Assembly: GCF_003014615.1 (NCBI RefSeq)
Contig: NZ_PYGI01000001.1
Location: 186,001-250,000 of the forward strand
Direction of reading: 5' to 3'
Origin: Marinobacterium halophilum
GTDB lineage: Bacteria; Pseudomonadota; Gammaproteobacteria; Pseudomonadales; Balneatricaceae
DNA: 64,000 bases
The position numbers and the translations under genes are program-made. Positions 35,065-44,396 of the stretch are shown here, in pieces; the first letter of the stretch is position 1, and each line of letters opens with the position of its first letter. The notes below the pieces were generated by a model, which was not told where the DNA came from, ran no database searches, and saw only the letters and a list, made by a program, of their open reading frames with translations.

Positions 35065-35637
35065 ATGGGGCATGACATGCGACAGTTTAAAACCTCCGTC
35101 CTTGTTTCACTGACATCAATATTCCTTACCGGCGCGGCCTACGCGGATTCTCTGACGCTGAGCAGTAACGATATCGCCCATGGCGAGTTCATGAGCAAGG
35201 CACAGGAGTTTAAAGGTTTTGGCTGTGATGGTGGTAATGTATCACCGCAGTTATCCTGGTCGGGTGCGCCGGAAGGCACTCAAGCCTTCGCGGTTTTTGT
35301 CTACGACCCGGACGCGCCCACGGGCAGTGGTTGGTGGCACTGGCAAATTGTTAATATCCCCGCTGATGTGAATAGTTTGCCTGCGGGCGCGGGCACGCCG
35401 GGCAGCGGTAGCATCCCCCAGGGCAGCATCCAGATCGACAATGATTACGGTACCAAAGGCTTTGGCGGAGCCTGCACACCGAAAAAGAACGGTGCTCACC
35501 GTTACCAATTCACGGTACATGCGCTGTCGCAAAAACTGGAACTGCCGGAGAATGCCTCGGGTGCGTTGACCGGCTATATGGTGAATGCTCATTCATTGGC
35601 GTCCAGTACGATACAGGCCTTGTATAAGCGCGATTAG
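35065..35637 (+). CDS. YbhB/YbcL-family PEBP-like periplasmic protein
   Basis: The 190-residue protein has a signal peptide (first about 27 residues, ending AAYAD). The phosphatidylethanolamine-binding-protein fold follows: GFGCDGGNVSPQLSWSGAPEG, VYDPDAPTGSGWWHWQIVNIP (D-x-DAP motif and HW) and GAHRYQFTVHAL. Bacterial members have no proven substrate but are linked to kinase-inhibitor-like names. It is exported. The start may also be the ATG at 35077 (MRQFKTS), which shortens the leader by four residues. Confidence 0.85.
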   Translation: MGHDMRQFKTSVLVSLTSIFLTGAAYADSLTLSSNDIAHGEFMSKAQEFKGFGCDGGNVSPQLSWSGAPEGTQAFAVFVYDPDAPTGSGWWHWQIVNIPADVNSLPAGAGTPGSGSIPQGSIQIDNDYGTKGFGGACTPKKNGAHRYQFTVHALSQKLELPENASGALTGYMVNAHSLASSTIQALYKRD

Positions 35638-35723
35638 TCGAGTGAATGTTCAAGCAGACGCGCAGGTGCGCGTTTGGCTTGGCAGCATGTGCCCGAGTTC
35701 TTCACACGTCAGTATGGTTATCC

Positions 35724-36251
35724 ATGAGTCAGCCTAAAAAACCGAACTACCTCAGCGGGTACAGTCCAGATGTTCAGCAGCAGGTGCAGGCGTTGCTGGA
35801 GAACAATACATCCGGTGCCTGGTTGCTGAAGAAATATCCTCAGGCGCATGAGTTGGCGTCGGAAAAGGCGTTGTATGCCTATGCCCAAGGTATCAAAAAT
35901 CAGTTTATGCGCAGTTCAGCGCCGATCAGCAAGGTCATTTACGATGACAAGATTCACATCATCAATAATGCCTTGGGTCTGCATACGTATGTGTCACGGG
36001 TGCAGGGCAATAAGCTGAAAGCGAAAAACGAGGTGCGGATTTCGTCCCTGTTTCGCAAGGTGCCTGAGCCATTGTTGCGGATGATTCTGGTGCATGAACT
36101 GGCGCACCTGCGCGAGAAGGATCACGACAAGGCGTTTTATAAACTCTGCTGTTATATGGAGTCGGATTACCACCAGCTGGAGTTTGATCTGCGTGTGTAC
36201 CTGTGTCACCGAGATCGTTTTGGTGATTTGTGGGGCAGGTCGGTGGATTAA
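35724..36251 (+). CDS. YgjP-like zinc metallopeptidase-fold protein
   Basis: The C-terminal half holds the zinc motif VHELAHLREKDHDKAFYKL (about residues 119-137), the HExxH plus distal histidine of the DUF45/YgjP-like family. It is about 175 residues from the ATG at 35724; an in-frame upstream ATG at 35646 gives an implausible N-terminal extension. YgjP in E. coli is described as a pyrophosphatase-like metallo-hydrolase; the activity here is not proven. It is convergent with metG. Confidence 0.75.
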   Translation: MSQPKKPNYLSGYSPDVQQQVQALLENNTSGAWLLKKYPQAHELASEKALYAYAQGIKNQFMRSSAPISKVIYDDKIHIINNALGLHTYVSRVQGNKLKAKNEVRISSLFRKVPEPLLRMILVHELAHLREKDHDKAFYKLCCYMESDYHQLEFDLRVYLCHRDRFGDLWGRSVD

Positions 36252-36297
36252 CCACGGCGGTTAGCCGGCCGTAAGCGGAGTATACAAGGCTGGGTAT

Positions 36298-36326
36298 ACA
36301 AAATAGCCGGCACTAGGCCGGCTATT
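36298..36326 (-). terminator. Terminator after metG
   Basis: AATAGCCGGC (36302-36311) pairs exactly with GCCGGCTATT (36317-36326) around a 5-base loop. On the minus strand the stem is followed by TTTGT. Confidence 0.6.
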
Positions 36327-36334
36327 GTCACAGA

Positions 36335-38377
36335 TTACTTGATTCGCATGCCGGGCTGTGCGCCTGCGTGCGGTTCCAGAATCCACAGATCTTCACCGCC
36401 CGGGCCAGCGGCCAAGACCATGCCTTCGGACATGCCGAACTTCATTTTGCGCGGTGCCAGGTTGGCAACCATGACGGTCAGTTTGCCTTCCAGATCTTCC
36501 GGCTTGTAGGCGGATTTGATACCGGCGAAAACGTTGCGGGTCTCGCCGCCCAGGTCCAGCGTCAGTCGCAGCAGTTTGTCGGCACCTTCCACATGTTCAG
36601 CCTTGGCGATTTTGGCGACACGCAGGTCAACCTTGGCAAAGTCCGGGAACTCAATGGTTTCGGCAACCGGTTCCTTGCTTAGCTCGGTTTCGGCAACGGG
36701 CGTTGCAGCGGCAACTTGCGGCTGGGCCTGCAGGCTCTGTTTGGAATCTTCGATCAGCGCTTCGATGGTGGTTTCGTCAACACGCTGCATCAGCGGTTTG
36801 AACTTGTTGATCTTGTGATCCAGCAGCGGCTCCTTGACGGCATCCCAGGCCAGGGTGTCGATGTTCAGGAACTCGCACGCCTGTTCGGCCACTTCCGGCA
36901 GTACCGGTGCCAGGTAGCTGATGATCACGCGGAACAGGTTGATGCCCATGCTGCAGCATGCCTGTACTTCCGCTTCCTTGCCTTCCTGTTTGGCCAGTAC
37001 CCAAGGCTCGGCGGTATCGATGTACTGGTTGGCCTTGTCGGCGAGATGCATGATTTCACGCATGGCGCGGCCGTATTCGCGCTTCTCGTAGGCGTCGGCG
37101 ACCACGTCACCCAACGCTACCGCTTCCTGATACAGGGCTGCATCAGCCAGGGTACTGTCGAGCTGGCCGTCGAATTTTTTCTTGATGAAGCCGGCGCAGC
37201 GGCTGGCGATATTGACGACCTTGTTGACCAGGTCGGCGTTCACGCGGAAGCGGAAGTCTTCCAGGCTCAGGTCGATATCGTCGATGCCGGAACCCAGTTT
37301 GGCGGCGAAGTAATAACGCAGGTACTCTGGACGCAGGTGGTTCAGGTAGGTCTCGGCCATGATGAAGGTGCCGCGTGACTTGGACATCTTCTGGCCGTTG
37401 ACGGTCAGGAAGCCGTGGCAGAATACGCCGGTCGGGGTGCGGAAGCCTGCGCCTTTAAGTTCGGCGGGCCAGAACAGGGTATGGAAGTAGGCGATGTCCT
37501 TGCCGATGAAGTGGTACAGCTCGGCGTCGGAGCCTTCTTTCCAGTACTCGTCAAAATCGACATCGTTCTTGTCGCACCAGTTCTTGAAGCTGGCCATGTA
37601 ACCGATCGGCGCGTCCATCCAGACGTAGAAGTACTTGCCCGGTGCGTCCGGAATTTCGAAGCCCCAGTAAGGCGCGTCGCGGGAGATATCCCATTCCTGC
37701 AGGCCGGATTCGAACCACTCATTGAGTTTGTGGATCATCTGGGTCTGTACGTGTTCGTTGACCCAGGTCCGCAGAAACTCTTCAAAATCACCCAGTTTGA
37801 AGAAGTAGTGCTCAGACTCCTTCTCGATTGGTGTGGCACCGGAGATGGCGGAGTAGGCGTTCTTCAGCTCGGTGGGCTGATAGGTTGCACCACAGGCTTC
37901 GCAGGAATCGCCGTACTGGTCCTTGGCGCCACACTTGGGGCAGTCGCCCTTGATGAAGCGGTCCGGCAGGAACATGTTCTTCACCGGATCGTAGGCCTGG
38001 GTGATAGTGCGACGGCTGATGTGGCCGGCGTCACGCAGGCGCTCGTAGATCAGCGCGGAGAAGTGGCGGTTTTCTTCGGAGTGGGTGGAGTAGTAGTTGT
38101 CGAAGTTGACCATAAAACCGGCAAAGTCGCGCTGATGCTCGGCGCTGACCTGGTCGATCAGTTCCTGCGGGTTTTTGCCCATCTGGTCGGCCTTGAGCAT
38201 GATCGGCGTGCCGTGTGCGTCATCGGCACAGACATACGTGCAGTTATGACCACGCTGCTTCTGGAAACGAACCCAGATGTCAGTCTGGATATACTCGACC
38301 AGATGGCCCAGATGGATGGGGCCATTGGCATAGGGCAGGGCACTGGTGACGAGAATCTTGCGCTTGCTGTCGGACAT
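36335..38377 (-). CDS. metG: Methionyl-tRNA synthetase
   Basis: The class I synthetase has 680 residues (E. coli 677). The HIGH-equivalent HLGH lies at residues 22-25, the zinc knuckle CPKCG...CEACG at about 145-163, and KMSKS near 329. The C-terminal tRNA-binding OB-fold domain (about 580-680, [24 protein letters not shown]) mediates dimerisation. It charges tRNA-Met and initiator tRNA. The first 44 codons and the whole upstream region are duplicated in tandem immediately upstream. Confidence 0.97.
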   Translation of the reverse strand: MSDSKRKILVTSALPYANGPIHLGHLVEYIQTDIWVRFQKQRGHNCTYVCADDAHGTPIMLKADQMGKNPQELIDQVSAEHQRDFAGFMVNFDNYYSTHSEENRHFSALIYERLRDAGHISRRTITQAYDPVKNMFLPDRFIKGDCPKCGAKDQYGDSCEACGATYQPTELKNAYSAISGATPIEKESEHYFFKLGDFEEFLRTWVNEHVQTQMIHKLNEWFESGLQEWDISRDAPYWGFEIPDAPGKYFYVWMDAPIGYMASFKNWCDKNDVDFDEYWKEGSDAELYHFIGKDIAYFHTLFWPAELKGAGFRTPTGVFCHGFLTVNGQKMSKSRGTFIMAETYLNHLRPEYLRYYFAAKLGSGIDDIDLSLEDFRFRVNADLVNKVVNIASRCAGFIKKKFDGQLDSTLADAALYQEAVALGDVVADAYEKREYGRAMREIMHLADKANQYIDTAEPWVLAKQEGKEAEVQACCSMGINLFRVIISYLAPVLPEVAEQACEFLNIDTLAWDAVKEPLLDHKINKFKPLMQRVDETTIEALIEDSKQSLQAQPQVAAATPVAETELSKEPVAETIEFPDFAKVDLRVAKIAKAEHVEGADKLLRLTLDLGGETRNVFAGIKSAYKPEDLEGKLTVMVANLAPRKMKFGMSEGMVLAAGPGGEDLWILEPHAGAQPGMRIK

Positions 38378-38749
38378 CGTTGGCTCTGAGTCGGTTAAGT
38401 ATAAAAGAAGGCAGCTATTCTACGCCGGATTGATCTCTGAATGAAGGCTGAGGGCGGCTGTGCTAGAATCCGCCGCCCGATAGACCCACAGCCCGATTAT
38501 GACCACGCTGCTTCTGGAAACGAACCCAGATGTCAGTCTGGATATACTCGACCAGATGGCCCAGATGGATGGGGCCATTGGCATAGGGCAGGGCACTGGT
38601 GACGAGAATCTTGCGCTTGCTGTCGGACATCGTTGGCTCTGAGTCGGTTAAGTATAAAAGAAGGCAGCTATTCTACGCCGGATTGATCTCTGAATGAAGG
38701 CTGAGGGCGGCTGTGCTAGAATCCGCCGCCCGATAGACCCACAGCCCGA
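38244..38749. repeat. Perfect tandem duplication, 253-bp unit
   Basis: Positions 38244-38496 and 38497-38749 are identical base for base in my reading; one further base (T) also matches at each junction. The unit contains the first 134 bases of metG (antisense in the window) and 119 bases of the metG-trmA intergenic region. The start regions on each side are therefore duplicated with their promoters. Confidence 0.9.
38463..38630 (-). pseudogene. Truncated second copy of the metG N-terminus
   Basis: The second repeat unit carries a metG start at 38630 with the same leader. The frame encodes the first 45 residues of MetG, including the HLGH motif, then runs through the repeat junction into ten unrelated residues ([10 protein letters not shown]) before a TAG at 38463-38465. 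It cannot make a synthetase. It would give a 55-residue peptide if expressed and lies directly upstream of the intact metG leader. Confidence 0.8.
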
Positions 38750-38779
38750 TCGATCACTTTAGAGTACAGAGGTTAGCCG

Positions 38780-39865
38780 ATGGCCCTTCCCCGCGTGGAA
38801 CCGGAACAGTACGATGCCTTGCTGGCAGCGAAACAAGCCCGCATCGAAACACAGTTTGCCGAGTTCGACTTGCCCGATATCGAGGTATTCACCTCGCAGC
38901 CGGAACACTATCGCCTGCGTGCCGAATTCCGTACCTGGCATGAGGGGGATGATCTCTACTACGTGATGTTCGAGGGCGACAAGCGGACGCCCGTGCGGCT
39001 GGACAGCTGCCCGATGGTGTCGAAGCGCATTCATGACATGATGTTTGAACTGATAGAGGTGATTCGCCTCGATCCGGTGCTGCGCTTCAAGATGTTTCAG
39101 GTCGACTTTCTCAGCACTCTGTCCGACGAACTGCTGGTCAGCCTGATTTACCATCGCAAGCTCGATGACGAGTGGATCGAACATGCACGCCCGCTGCGCG
39201 AGCGATTCAACATCGACGTTATCGGCCGTTCACGCAAGCAGAAGATCATCATGGACCACGACTTCGTGGTGGAAACGCTGAACATCAAGGGCCGTGATTA
39301 CCGCTATCAGCAGACTGAGAACGGCTTTACTCAGCCCAACGGCCATGTCTGCGAGAAGATGATCGAGTGGGCGATCGATTCAACTGCGCAGGCTGGCGGT
39401 GATCTGGTCGAGTTCTACTGCGGTAACGGCAACTTCACCCTGCCGCTGGCGCAGAACTTCCGCCGTGTAGTGGCCACCGAGATTTCCAAGGTGTCGGTGC
39501 GTTCGGCCGAGTGGAACATCGCCGAGAATGGTATCGATAATATTGATGTGCTGCGCATGCCGTCGGAAGATCTGTCGCTGATCCTGAAAGGTGAAAAGAC
39601 CAGCCGAAAAGTGCAGGATCTGGCGCTGGAAACATGCGAATTCTCGACGGTGTTGGTAGACCCGCCGCGTGCCGGTCTGGATGAGCATACCGTGGAGCAG
39701 ATCTGCGAGTATCCGCATATCCTGTACATTTCCTGCAACCCGGATACGCTGCATGCCAATCTGGAGCAGATCAGCAAAACCCACAAGCTGGAGCGGTTTG
39801 CGATCTTTGACCAGTTTCCCTATACCGATCACCTGGAGTGCGGCGTCTACCTGACTCGCCGTTGA
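38780..39865 (+). CDS. trmA: tRNA (uracil-5-)-methyltransferase TrmA
   Basis: The 361-residue SAM enzyme makes ribothymidine at position 54 of the T-loop. It has ESxYCGNGNFTLPL-type motif I (VEFYCGNGNFTLPLAQNF, near residue 212), VDPPRAGLDEHT (near 294) and the nucleophile region YISCNPDTL with catalytic cysteine near 318. The N-terminus EQYDALLAAKQARI is typical. E. coli TrmA has 366 residues. Its upstream region is part of the 253-bp duplication, so it may have two promoter copies. Confidence 0.94.
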   Translation: MALPRVEPEQYDALLAAKQARIETQFAEFDLPDIEVFTSQPEHYRLRAEFRTWHEGDDLYYVMFEGDKRTPVRLDSCPMVSKRIHDMMFELIEVIRLDPVLRFKMFQVDFLSTLSDELLVSLIYHRKLDDEWIEHARPLRERFNIDVIGRSRKQKIIMDHDFVVETLNIKGRDYRYQQTENGFTQPNGHVCEKMIEWAIDSTAQAGGDLVEFYCGNGNFTLPLAQNFRRVVATEISKVSVRSAEWNIAENGIDNIDVLRMPSEDLSLILKGEKTSRKVQDLALETCEFSTVLVDPPRAGLDEHTVEQICEYPHILYISCNPDTLHANLEQISKTHKLERFAIFDQFPYTDHLECGVYLTRR

Positions 39866-39905
39866 GTGATCCGAGCAGAGTTTTTTGACCATGAAAGGAG
39901 GCTAT

Positions 39906-40349
39906 ATGCTCTATTTCTGGCTGGCGCTGGCGTTTGTTGCAGGCATGATGATGCCGCTGCAGGCGGGGGTAAACAGCACGTTGGCCCTGCACAGTCAGGG
40001 GGCGATCTGGGCGTCCTGGATCTCGTTCATGGTGGGGACGGCAGCCCTGTTAGGTGTGGTGTTGGCGATGCGTTACGAATGGCCGGTCATTGCTGACATG
40101 AAACATGCCCCCTGGTGGGCCTGGACGGGTGGCTTCATGGGGGCGCTGTTTGTGGCAACCGGCGCCTTTCTGGCACCGCGCATTGGCGCGGCGACCATGG
40201 TGGCGTTACTGGTGGCCGGGCAGTTGATCGCCTCGCTTATCCTGGACCACTTGGGCTGGGCCACTTTTCCGCAGCACAGCATTAATCTGGGGCGGGCACT
40301 CGGGGTGGTGTGCCTGCTGGCGGGCGTGGTACTGATTCGCATGAACTGA
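39906..40349 (+). CDS. DMT-superfamily (DUF606/YdcZ) membrane protein
   Basis: This inner-membrane protein of 147 residues has five hydrophobic segments. GMMMPLQAGVNSTLALHSQG and FMVGTAALL near the N-terminus, and GAFLAPRIGAATMVALLVAGQL in the middle, match the DUF606 half-size drug/metabolite-type family, which usually works as a dimer. The substrate is unknown. I chose the ATG at 39906 because AAAGGAGG lies four bases upstream; an earlier ATG at 39891 lies just before it. Confidence 0.82.
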   Translation: MLYFWLALAFVAGMMMPLQAGVNSTLALHSQGAIWASWISFMVGTAALLGVVLAMRYEWPVIADMKHAPWWAWTGGFMGALFVATGAFLAPRIGAATMVALLVAGQLIASLILDHLGWATFPQHSINLGRALGVVCLLAGVVLIRMN

Positions 40350-40384
40350 TTGCCCCGCCTGCATCGCTGCGGGCGGGACGAGTG

Positions 40385-41005
40385 TTAGCCCTTGAAGCCC
40401 TTGCCGACCACGTACACTTCGCGCGAGCGCGCACGGGAGGCGTCCGGTTTACGGATGACCACGGTGTCGAAGTGGTTGCGCACTTCCTTGACGAAGTCTT
40501 CGTAGCCTTCACCCTGAAATGCCTTGGCCACAAAGCTGCCTTTGGGCTTGAGCACCTGCTGCGCCATGTCCAGCGCCAGTTCGATCAGGTAGATCGAAGC
40601 GACCTGATCGGCGGAAGCCACGCCGCTCAAGTTGGGGGCCATATCGGAGATCACAACGTCCACCGGGCGGTCGTCGATCACCTGCATGATCTCGTTGAAA
40701 ACGCTCTCTTCGGTGAAGTCGCCCTGAATGAACTCCACGTCGGGCAATGCATCCATGGGCAGAATATCGGAAGCGATCATCTTGCCCCGTTCACCGACCA
40801 TGCCGGATGCGACCTGAGACCAGCCCCCCGGTGCCGAACCGAGGTCGATCACCAGCATGCCGGGCTTGATCAGTTTGTCTTTCTCGTTGAGGGCCAGCAG
40901 CTTGTAACTGGCACGGGAACGGTAGCCATCTTTCTGCGCCTGTTTGACGAAGGGATCGTTGACATGTTCCTTGAGCCAACGGGCGCTGCTTTTGGATCGG
41001 GCCAT
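40385..41005 (-). CDS. rlmE: 23S rRNA 2'-O-methyltransferase RlmE (FtsJ)
   Basis: The 206-residue enzyme (E. coli RrmJ 209) has the SAM motif [13 protein letters not shown] (near residue 54) and the K-D-K-E tetrad region: YKLL (lysine), VVISDMAPN (aspartate), [10 protein letters not shown] (lysine) and the final SREVYVV (glutamate). It methylates U2552 in the A-loop of 23S rRNA and is often heat-induced with ftsH, but ftsH is not adjacent here. It is convergent with the DUF606 gene. Confidence 0.95.
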   Translation of the reverse strand: MARSKSSARWLKEHVNDPFVKQAQKDGYRSRASYKLLALNEKDKLIKPGMLVIDLGSAPGGWSQVASGMVGERGKMIASDILPMDALPDVEFIQGDFTEESVFNEIMQVIDDRPVDVVISDMAPNLSGVASADQVASIYLIELALDMAQQVLKPKGSFVAKAFQGEGYEDFVKEVRNHFDTVVIRKPDASRARSREVYVVGKGFKG

Positions 41006-41085
41006 AACTACACTGCAACCATCTGTTGAAAACGCCTATTGTACGTGGCCGAGTCATGGTGCGCCAAGGCAGTCATCGGTGTTGC

Positions 41086-41114
41086 CTGACTTTATATCGG
41101 GTGGCGGGTATAAT
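41086..41114 (+). promoter_or_regulatory. Predicted sigma-70 promoter
   Basis: CTGACT (41086-41091) and TATAAT (41109-41114) are 17 bases apart, 48 bases upstream of the FAD-protein ATG. It would drive the three-gene run at 41163-44396. Confidence 0.6.
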
Positions 41115-41162
41115 TTGCGCTTTACAGTCCCTTTGCCGGGTTGACCGGCCGGAACCTTACTC

Positions 41163-42791
41163 ATGATTCGTTTGTCCGAACTTGCACTCCCCCTCGATCA
41201 TCCCGAAACCGCCCTGCGTGAAGCGATTCTGAAGCGTCTGGCGCTGGCGGATGATGCGTTGATTTGTTTTACCGTATTCAAGCGCAGCTATGACGCCCGC
41301 AAGAAAAATACCGAGATCAAATTTGTATACATCATTGATCTCGAGGTGCGTGACGAAGCCGCAGTACTGGAACGGTTTGCCAAGGATGTGCATGTCGGTC
41401 CGGCACCGGACACCGCATACTACCCGGTCGCCACGGCCCCTGAAGGTCTGAAAGAGCGTCCGATCGTCATCGGTTTTGGTCCCTGTGGTCTGTTTGCCGC
41501 GATGATTCTGGCGCAGATGGGGTTCAACCCGATCGTGCTGGAACGCGGTCGTAATGTGCGTCAGCGGACGCAGGATACCTGGGCGCTGTGGCGCAAGAAT
41601 ACGCTGATGACCGAATCCAACGTGCAGTTCGGTGAAGGTGGCGCGGGCCTGTTCTCGGACGGCAAGCTCTACAGTCAGGTGAAAGACCCCAAATTCTATG
41701 GTCGCAAGGTGATGCATGAGTTTGTGCAGCACGGCGCGCCGGACAACATTCTGTACGTCAACAAGCCGCATATCGGCACCTTCCGTCTGACCAGTGTTGT
41801 GGCCAAGATGCGCGCCGAGATCATTGCACTGGGCGGTGAAATTCGGTTCGAGTCCAAGGTGACAGACCTGTTGCTGGAAGATGGCGAGGTTACAGGTGTC
41901 GAACTCGACGACGGCAGTCGCTTGATGAGTCGCCATGTCGTGCTGGCGCTGGGTCACAGTGCCCGTGAAACCTTCCGCATGTTGCATGCACGGGACGTGC
42001 ATATCGAGCCCAAGCCGTTCGCCGTCGGTTTCCGTATCGAACACCCGCAAACGATGATCGACAAGGCCCGTCTGGGCAAATACGCCGGTCATGAAGAGCT
42101 GGGTGCAGCGGACTATAAACTGATCCATCACGCCAAGAATGGCCGTGCGGTCTACAGCTTCTGCATGTGCCCCGGTGGGCAGGTGGTCGCAGCGACGTCT
42201 GAAGAGGGCCGTGTGGTAACCAACGGCATGAGCCAGTACTCGCGCAAGGAGCGCAACGCCAACGCCGGTATCGTGGTGGGTATCCACCCCGAGCAGGACT
42301 TTCCGGGTGGGCCGCTGGCGGGCGTGGAATTGCAGGAACGGCTGGAAGCGGTGGCTTATCAGTTGGGTGGCTGTGACTATCGCGCACCGGCTCAGCTGGT
42401 GGGTGACTTCCTGCGCGGCAAGCCATCCGAACAGTTGGGCGAGGTGGAACCGTCCTATCAGCCGGGTGTGAACCTGTGTGACCTGGCCGAAGCGTTGCCG
42501 GATTACGTGATCGAAGCGATCCGTGAAGCACTGCCGGCGTTTGGCAAGAAAATCCGCGGTTTTGATCGTGAAGATGCGGTGTTGACCGGTATCGAGTCAC
42601 GGACCTCGTCACCGGTACGCATTACCCGTGACACGCAAACCCTGCAGAGCCTTAACGTGCGCGGCCTGTACCCGGCCGGTGAGGGGGCCGGTTACGCGGG
42701 GGGGATCCTTTCGGCCGGAATCGACGGCATCAAGGTGGCAGAAGCATTGGCACTGGATATGGTGCGTCAGTGGGAAGCGGGCCAGGCATGA
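41163..42791 (+). CDS. FAD-dependent dehydrogenase (COG2509 type)
   Basis: The 542-residue flavoprotein has the dinucleotide-binding motif VIGFGPCGLFAAMILAQMG (near residue 100) preceded by a small N-terminal domain, FGEGGAGLFSDGKLY (near 157), and the C-terminal EGAGYAGGILSAGIDGIKVAEA where FAD contacts close. This is an uncharacterised dehydrogenase group found across bacteria; the substrate is unknown. It is cytoplasmic. It heads a run of three overlapping genes: its TGA shares ATGA with the next start. Confidence 0.85.
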   Translation: MIRLSELALPLDHPETALREAILKRLALADDALICFTVFKRSYDARKKNTEIKFVYIIDLEVRDEAAVLERFAKDVHVGPAPDTAYYPVATAPEGLKERPIVIGFGPCGLFAAMILAQMGFNPIVLERGRNVRQRTQDTWALWRKNTLMTESNVQFGEGGAGLFSDGKLYSQVKDPKFYGRKVMHEFVQHGAPDNILYVNKPHIGTFRLTSVVAKMRAEIIALGGEIRFESKVTDLLLEDGEVTGVELDDGSRLMSRHVVLALGHSARETFRMLHARDVHIEPKPFAVGFRIEHPQTMIDKARLGKYAGHEELGAADYKLIHHAKNGRAVYSFCMCPGGQVVAATSEEGRVVTNGMSQYSRKERNANAGIVVGIHPEQDFPGGPLAGVELQERLEAVAYQLGGCDYRAPAQLVGDFLRGKPSEQLGEVEPSYQPGVNLCDLAEALPDYVIEAIREALPAFGKKIRGFDREDAVLTGIESRTSSPVRITRDTQTLQSLNVRGLYPAGEGAGYAGGILSAGIDGIKVAEALALDMVRQWEAGQA

Positions 42792-43510
42792 ATCTGGACT
42801 CGATCAAGAAACTGCAGCAGAAAAAGTACCGCAGCGAGCTGGGGTACTGCCTGGTAGAAGGTGAGCATCTGGTGTTGGAGCTGCAAAACGCAGCCGTGCA
42901 CCAGCCTGGCCTGAAGGTCGCCGAGCTGTATCTGACCGATCACTATGCCGAGTGGCAAAGCGACTTGGCGATGCATACGGTCAGCAGCAAGCAGATGAGT
43001 CTCATCAGTGCGACCAAAAGTCCTCAAGGTATTGTGGCCGTTCTGCCGATGGCGGCGATACAGCCGCCGGTCGCCGAGCGTGAAATCGCCATCTATCTGC
43101 ACGAGATTCAGGACCCGGGCAATCTGGGTACCATTCTGCGCACACTGGCCTGGTTTGGCGGCTATCGCTGTCTGCTCAGCCCTGGCAGCGTTGATCCGTT
43201 CAATCCCAAGGTCATCCGTGCCAGCATGGGCGCGATTTTTCATGTACCGCTGGAGCTGGACGTATCGCTGGATAGCCTGCAGGGGCGCTTTCAGCAGATC
43301 GGCTGCCTCGACATGAACGGCGAGCCGCTGAATACGGACGCGTTCAAGGCCTGTGACTGCTATCTGTTCGGCAATGAAGCGCGGGGCGTGCCTCGTGATC
43401 AGCTCGACCGGCTGCAGGCCCACGCTTTCACTATACCCGGTGCGGGACTGATCGAATCGCTTAATCTGGGCACCGCCGTCAGTCTGAGCGTGTATGAGCG
43501 CCAACGCTGA
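42788..43510 (+). CDS. SpoU/TrmH-family RNA methyltransferase
   Basis: The 240-residue protein has an N-terminal RNA-binding substrate domain (about 1-90) and a SPOUT knot. IYLHEIQDPGNLGTILRTLAWFGG is motif 1 with the catalytic arginine-type NxGTIxR. YLFGNEARGVP and AGLIESLNLGTAVSLSVYE are motifs 2 and 3 that bind SAM in the trefoil knot. It would 2'-O-methylate tRNA or rRNA; the target is not evident. I chose ATG 42788, which overlaps the previous stop (ATGA). Confidence 0.88.
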   Translation: MNLDSIKKLQQKKYRSELGYCLVEGEHLVLELQNAAVHQPGLKVAELYLTDHYAEWQSDLAMHTVSSKQMSLISATKSPQGIVAVLPMAAIQPPVAEREIAIYLHEIQDPGNLGTILRTLAWFGGYRCLLSPGSVDPFNPKVIRASMGAIFHVPLELDVSLDSLQGRFQQIGCLDMNGEPLNTDAFKACDCYLFGNEARGVPRDQLDRLQAHAFTIPGAGLIESLNLGTAVSLSVYERQR

Positions 43511-44396
43511 GCAACCCCGTTTTCAGCAGCCGGTGATGCGTCATCTTGCCTGGCTGTGTTCGGCTCCTCAGTTATATCGGGGGGCCGAAACCTTCGATCC
43601 GCTGAACTATCTGCCAGCGGATTACCTGGCCCGTCTAATCTTCTGGGATCGTCATCCCGAACATATGCCTGCGTGTTTGAGGCAGCCTGCGCCGCGTCGT
43701 CTGGGCCTCTATTTCGAGCAGCTGTATGCCTGCCTCTTGAGTGATGTGCTGGAGTGGCCGCTGTTGGCCCGCAACCGGCAAATCATGGATGGCAAACGTA
43801 CGCTGGGTGAACTCGATTTTCTGGTGCGCAATCCACTCAGTGGAGCCGTCGAGCATCACGAAATCGCGGTCAAATTCTACCTTGGTTACCTGGCCCCGGC
43901 AGCGGAGCAAACGCTCTGGTACGGCCCCGACAGCCGTGATCGGCTGGATCTCAAGACGGCGCGGCTGCTGGGGCATCAATCCGGCATGGCCGCACGACCG
44001 GAAGCGCGGCCGCTGTTGGCAGAGTTTGGACTGACAATGCCGCCACGGCCGCGCATCTTCATGCCCGGCTACCTGTTTTACCCCGAACAGTCTGCGCTGG
44101 ATGCGCCCGCGCAGACTGATATGGCTCACGGGCGCGGCCAATGGTGTCATGTCAGCCAGCTGGCCGGCCGCGATGCAAATGGCTGGGTCGTACTGCGCAA
44201 GCCGCATTGGCTGGGCGTCTGGGAGCAGGCATCGGCACCGGCGGCCGATACTCTGATCACGGCTGCCGATGAAGTCTGTCAGACGGGGCAGCCGCGGCTG
44301 TTGGCTCGATTGGCTGTGAGCTCGGCGGGATGGCAGGAAGTTGAGCGATTGTTCGTAGTGCCGGACGCATGGCCCGGCAGACCCTCAACAGGCTGA
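43494..44396 (+). CDS. DUF1853 family protein
   Basis: The 300-residue protein matches DUF1853: LGLYFEQLYACLLSDVLEWPLLARN, GELDFLVRN, EHHEIAVKFYLGY and DRLDLKTARLLGHQ. The ELDFL...HxEIAVKFYL pattern resembles a PD-(D/E)xK nuclease-like core, which is my inference. It overlaps the upstream SpoU gene by 17 bases and is convergent with the HD-GYP gene, overlapping its end by 12 bases. No function is established. Confidence 0.8.
   Translation: MSANAEQPRFQQPVMRHLAWLCSAPQLYRGAETFDPLNYLPADYLARLIFWDRHPEHMPACLRQPAPRRLGLYFEQLYACLLSDVLEWPLLARNRQIMDGKRTLGELDFLVRNPLSGAVEHHEIAVKFYLGYLAPAAEQTLWYGPDSRDRLDLKTARLLGHQSGMAARPEARPLLAEFGLTMPPRPRIFMPGYLFYPEQSALDAPAQTDMAHGRGQWCHVSQLAGRDANGWVVLRKPHWLGVWEQASAPAADTLITAADEVCQTGQPRLLARLAVSSAGWQEVERLFVVPDAWPGRPSTG

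Noticed and set aside
41157..42287. 376-residue frame opposite the FAD dehydrogenase
   Set aside because: It is fully antisense to a conserved flavoprotein gene and has no recognisable fold.
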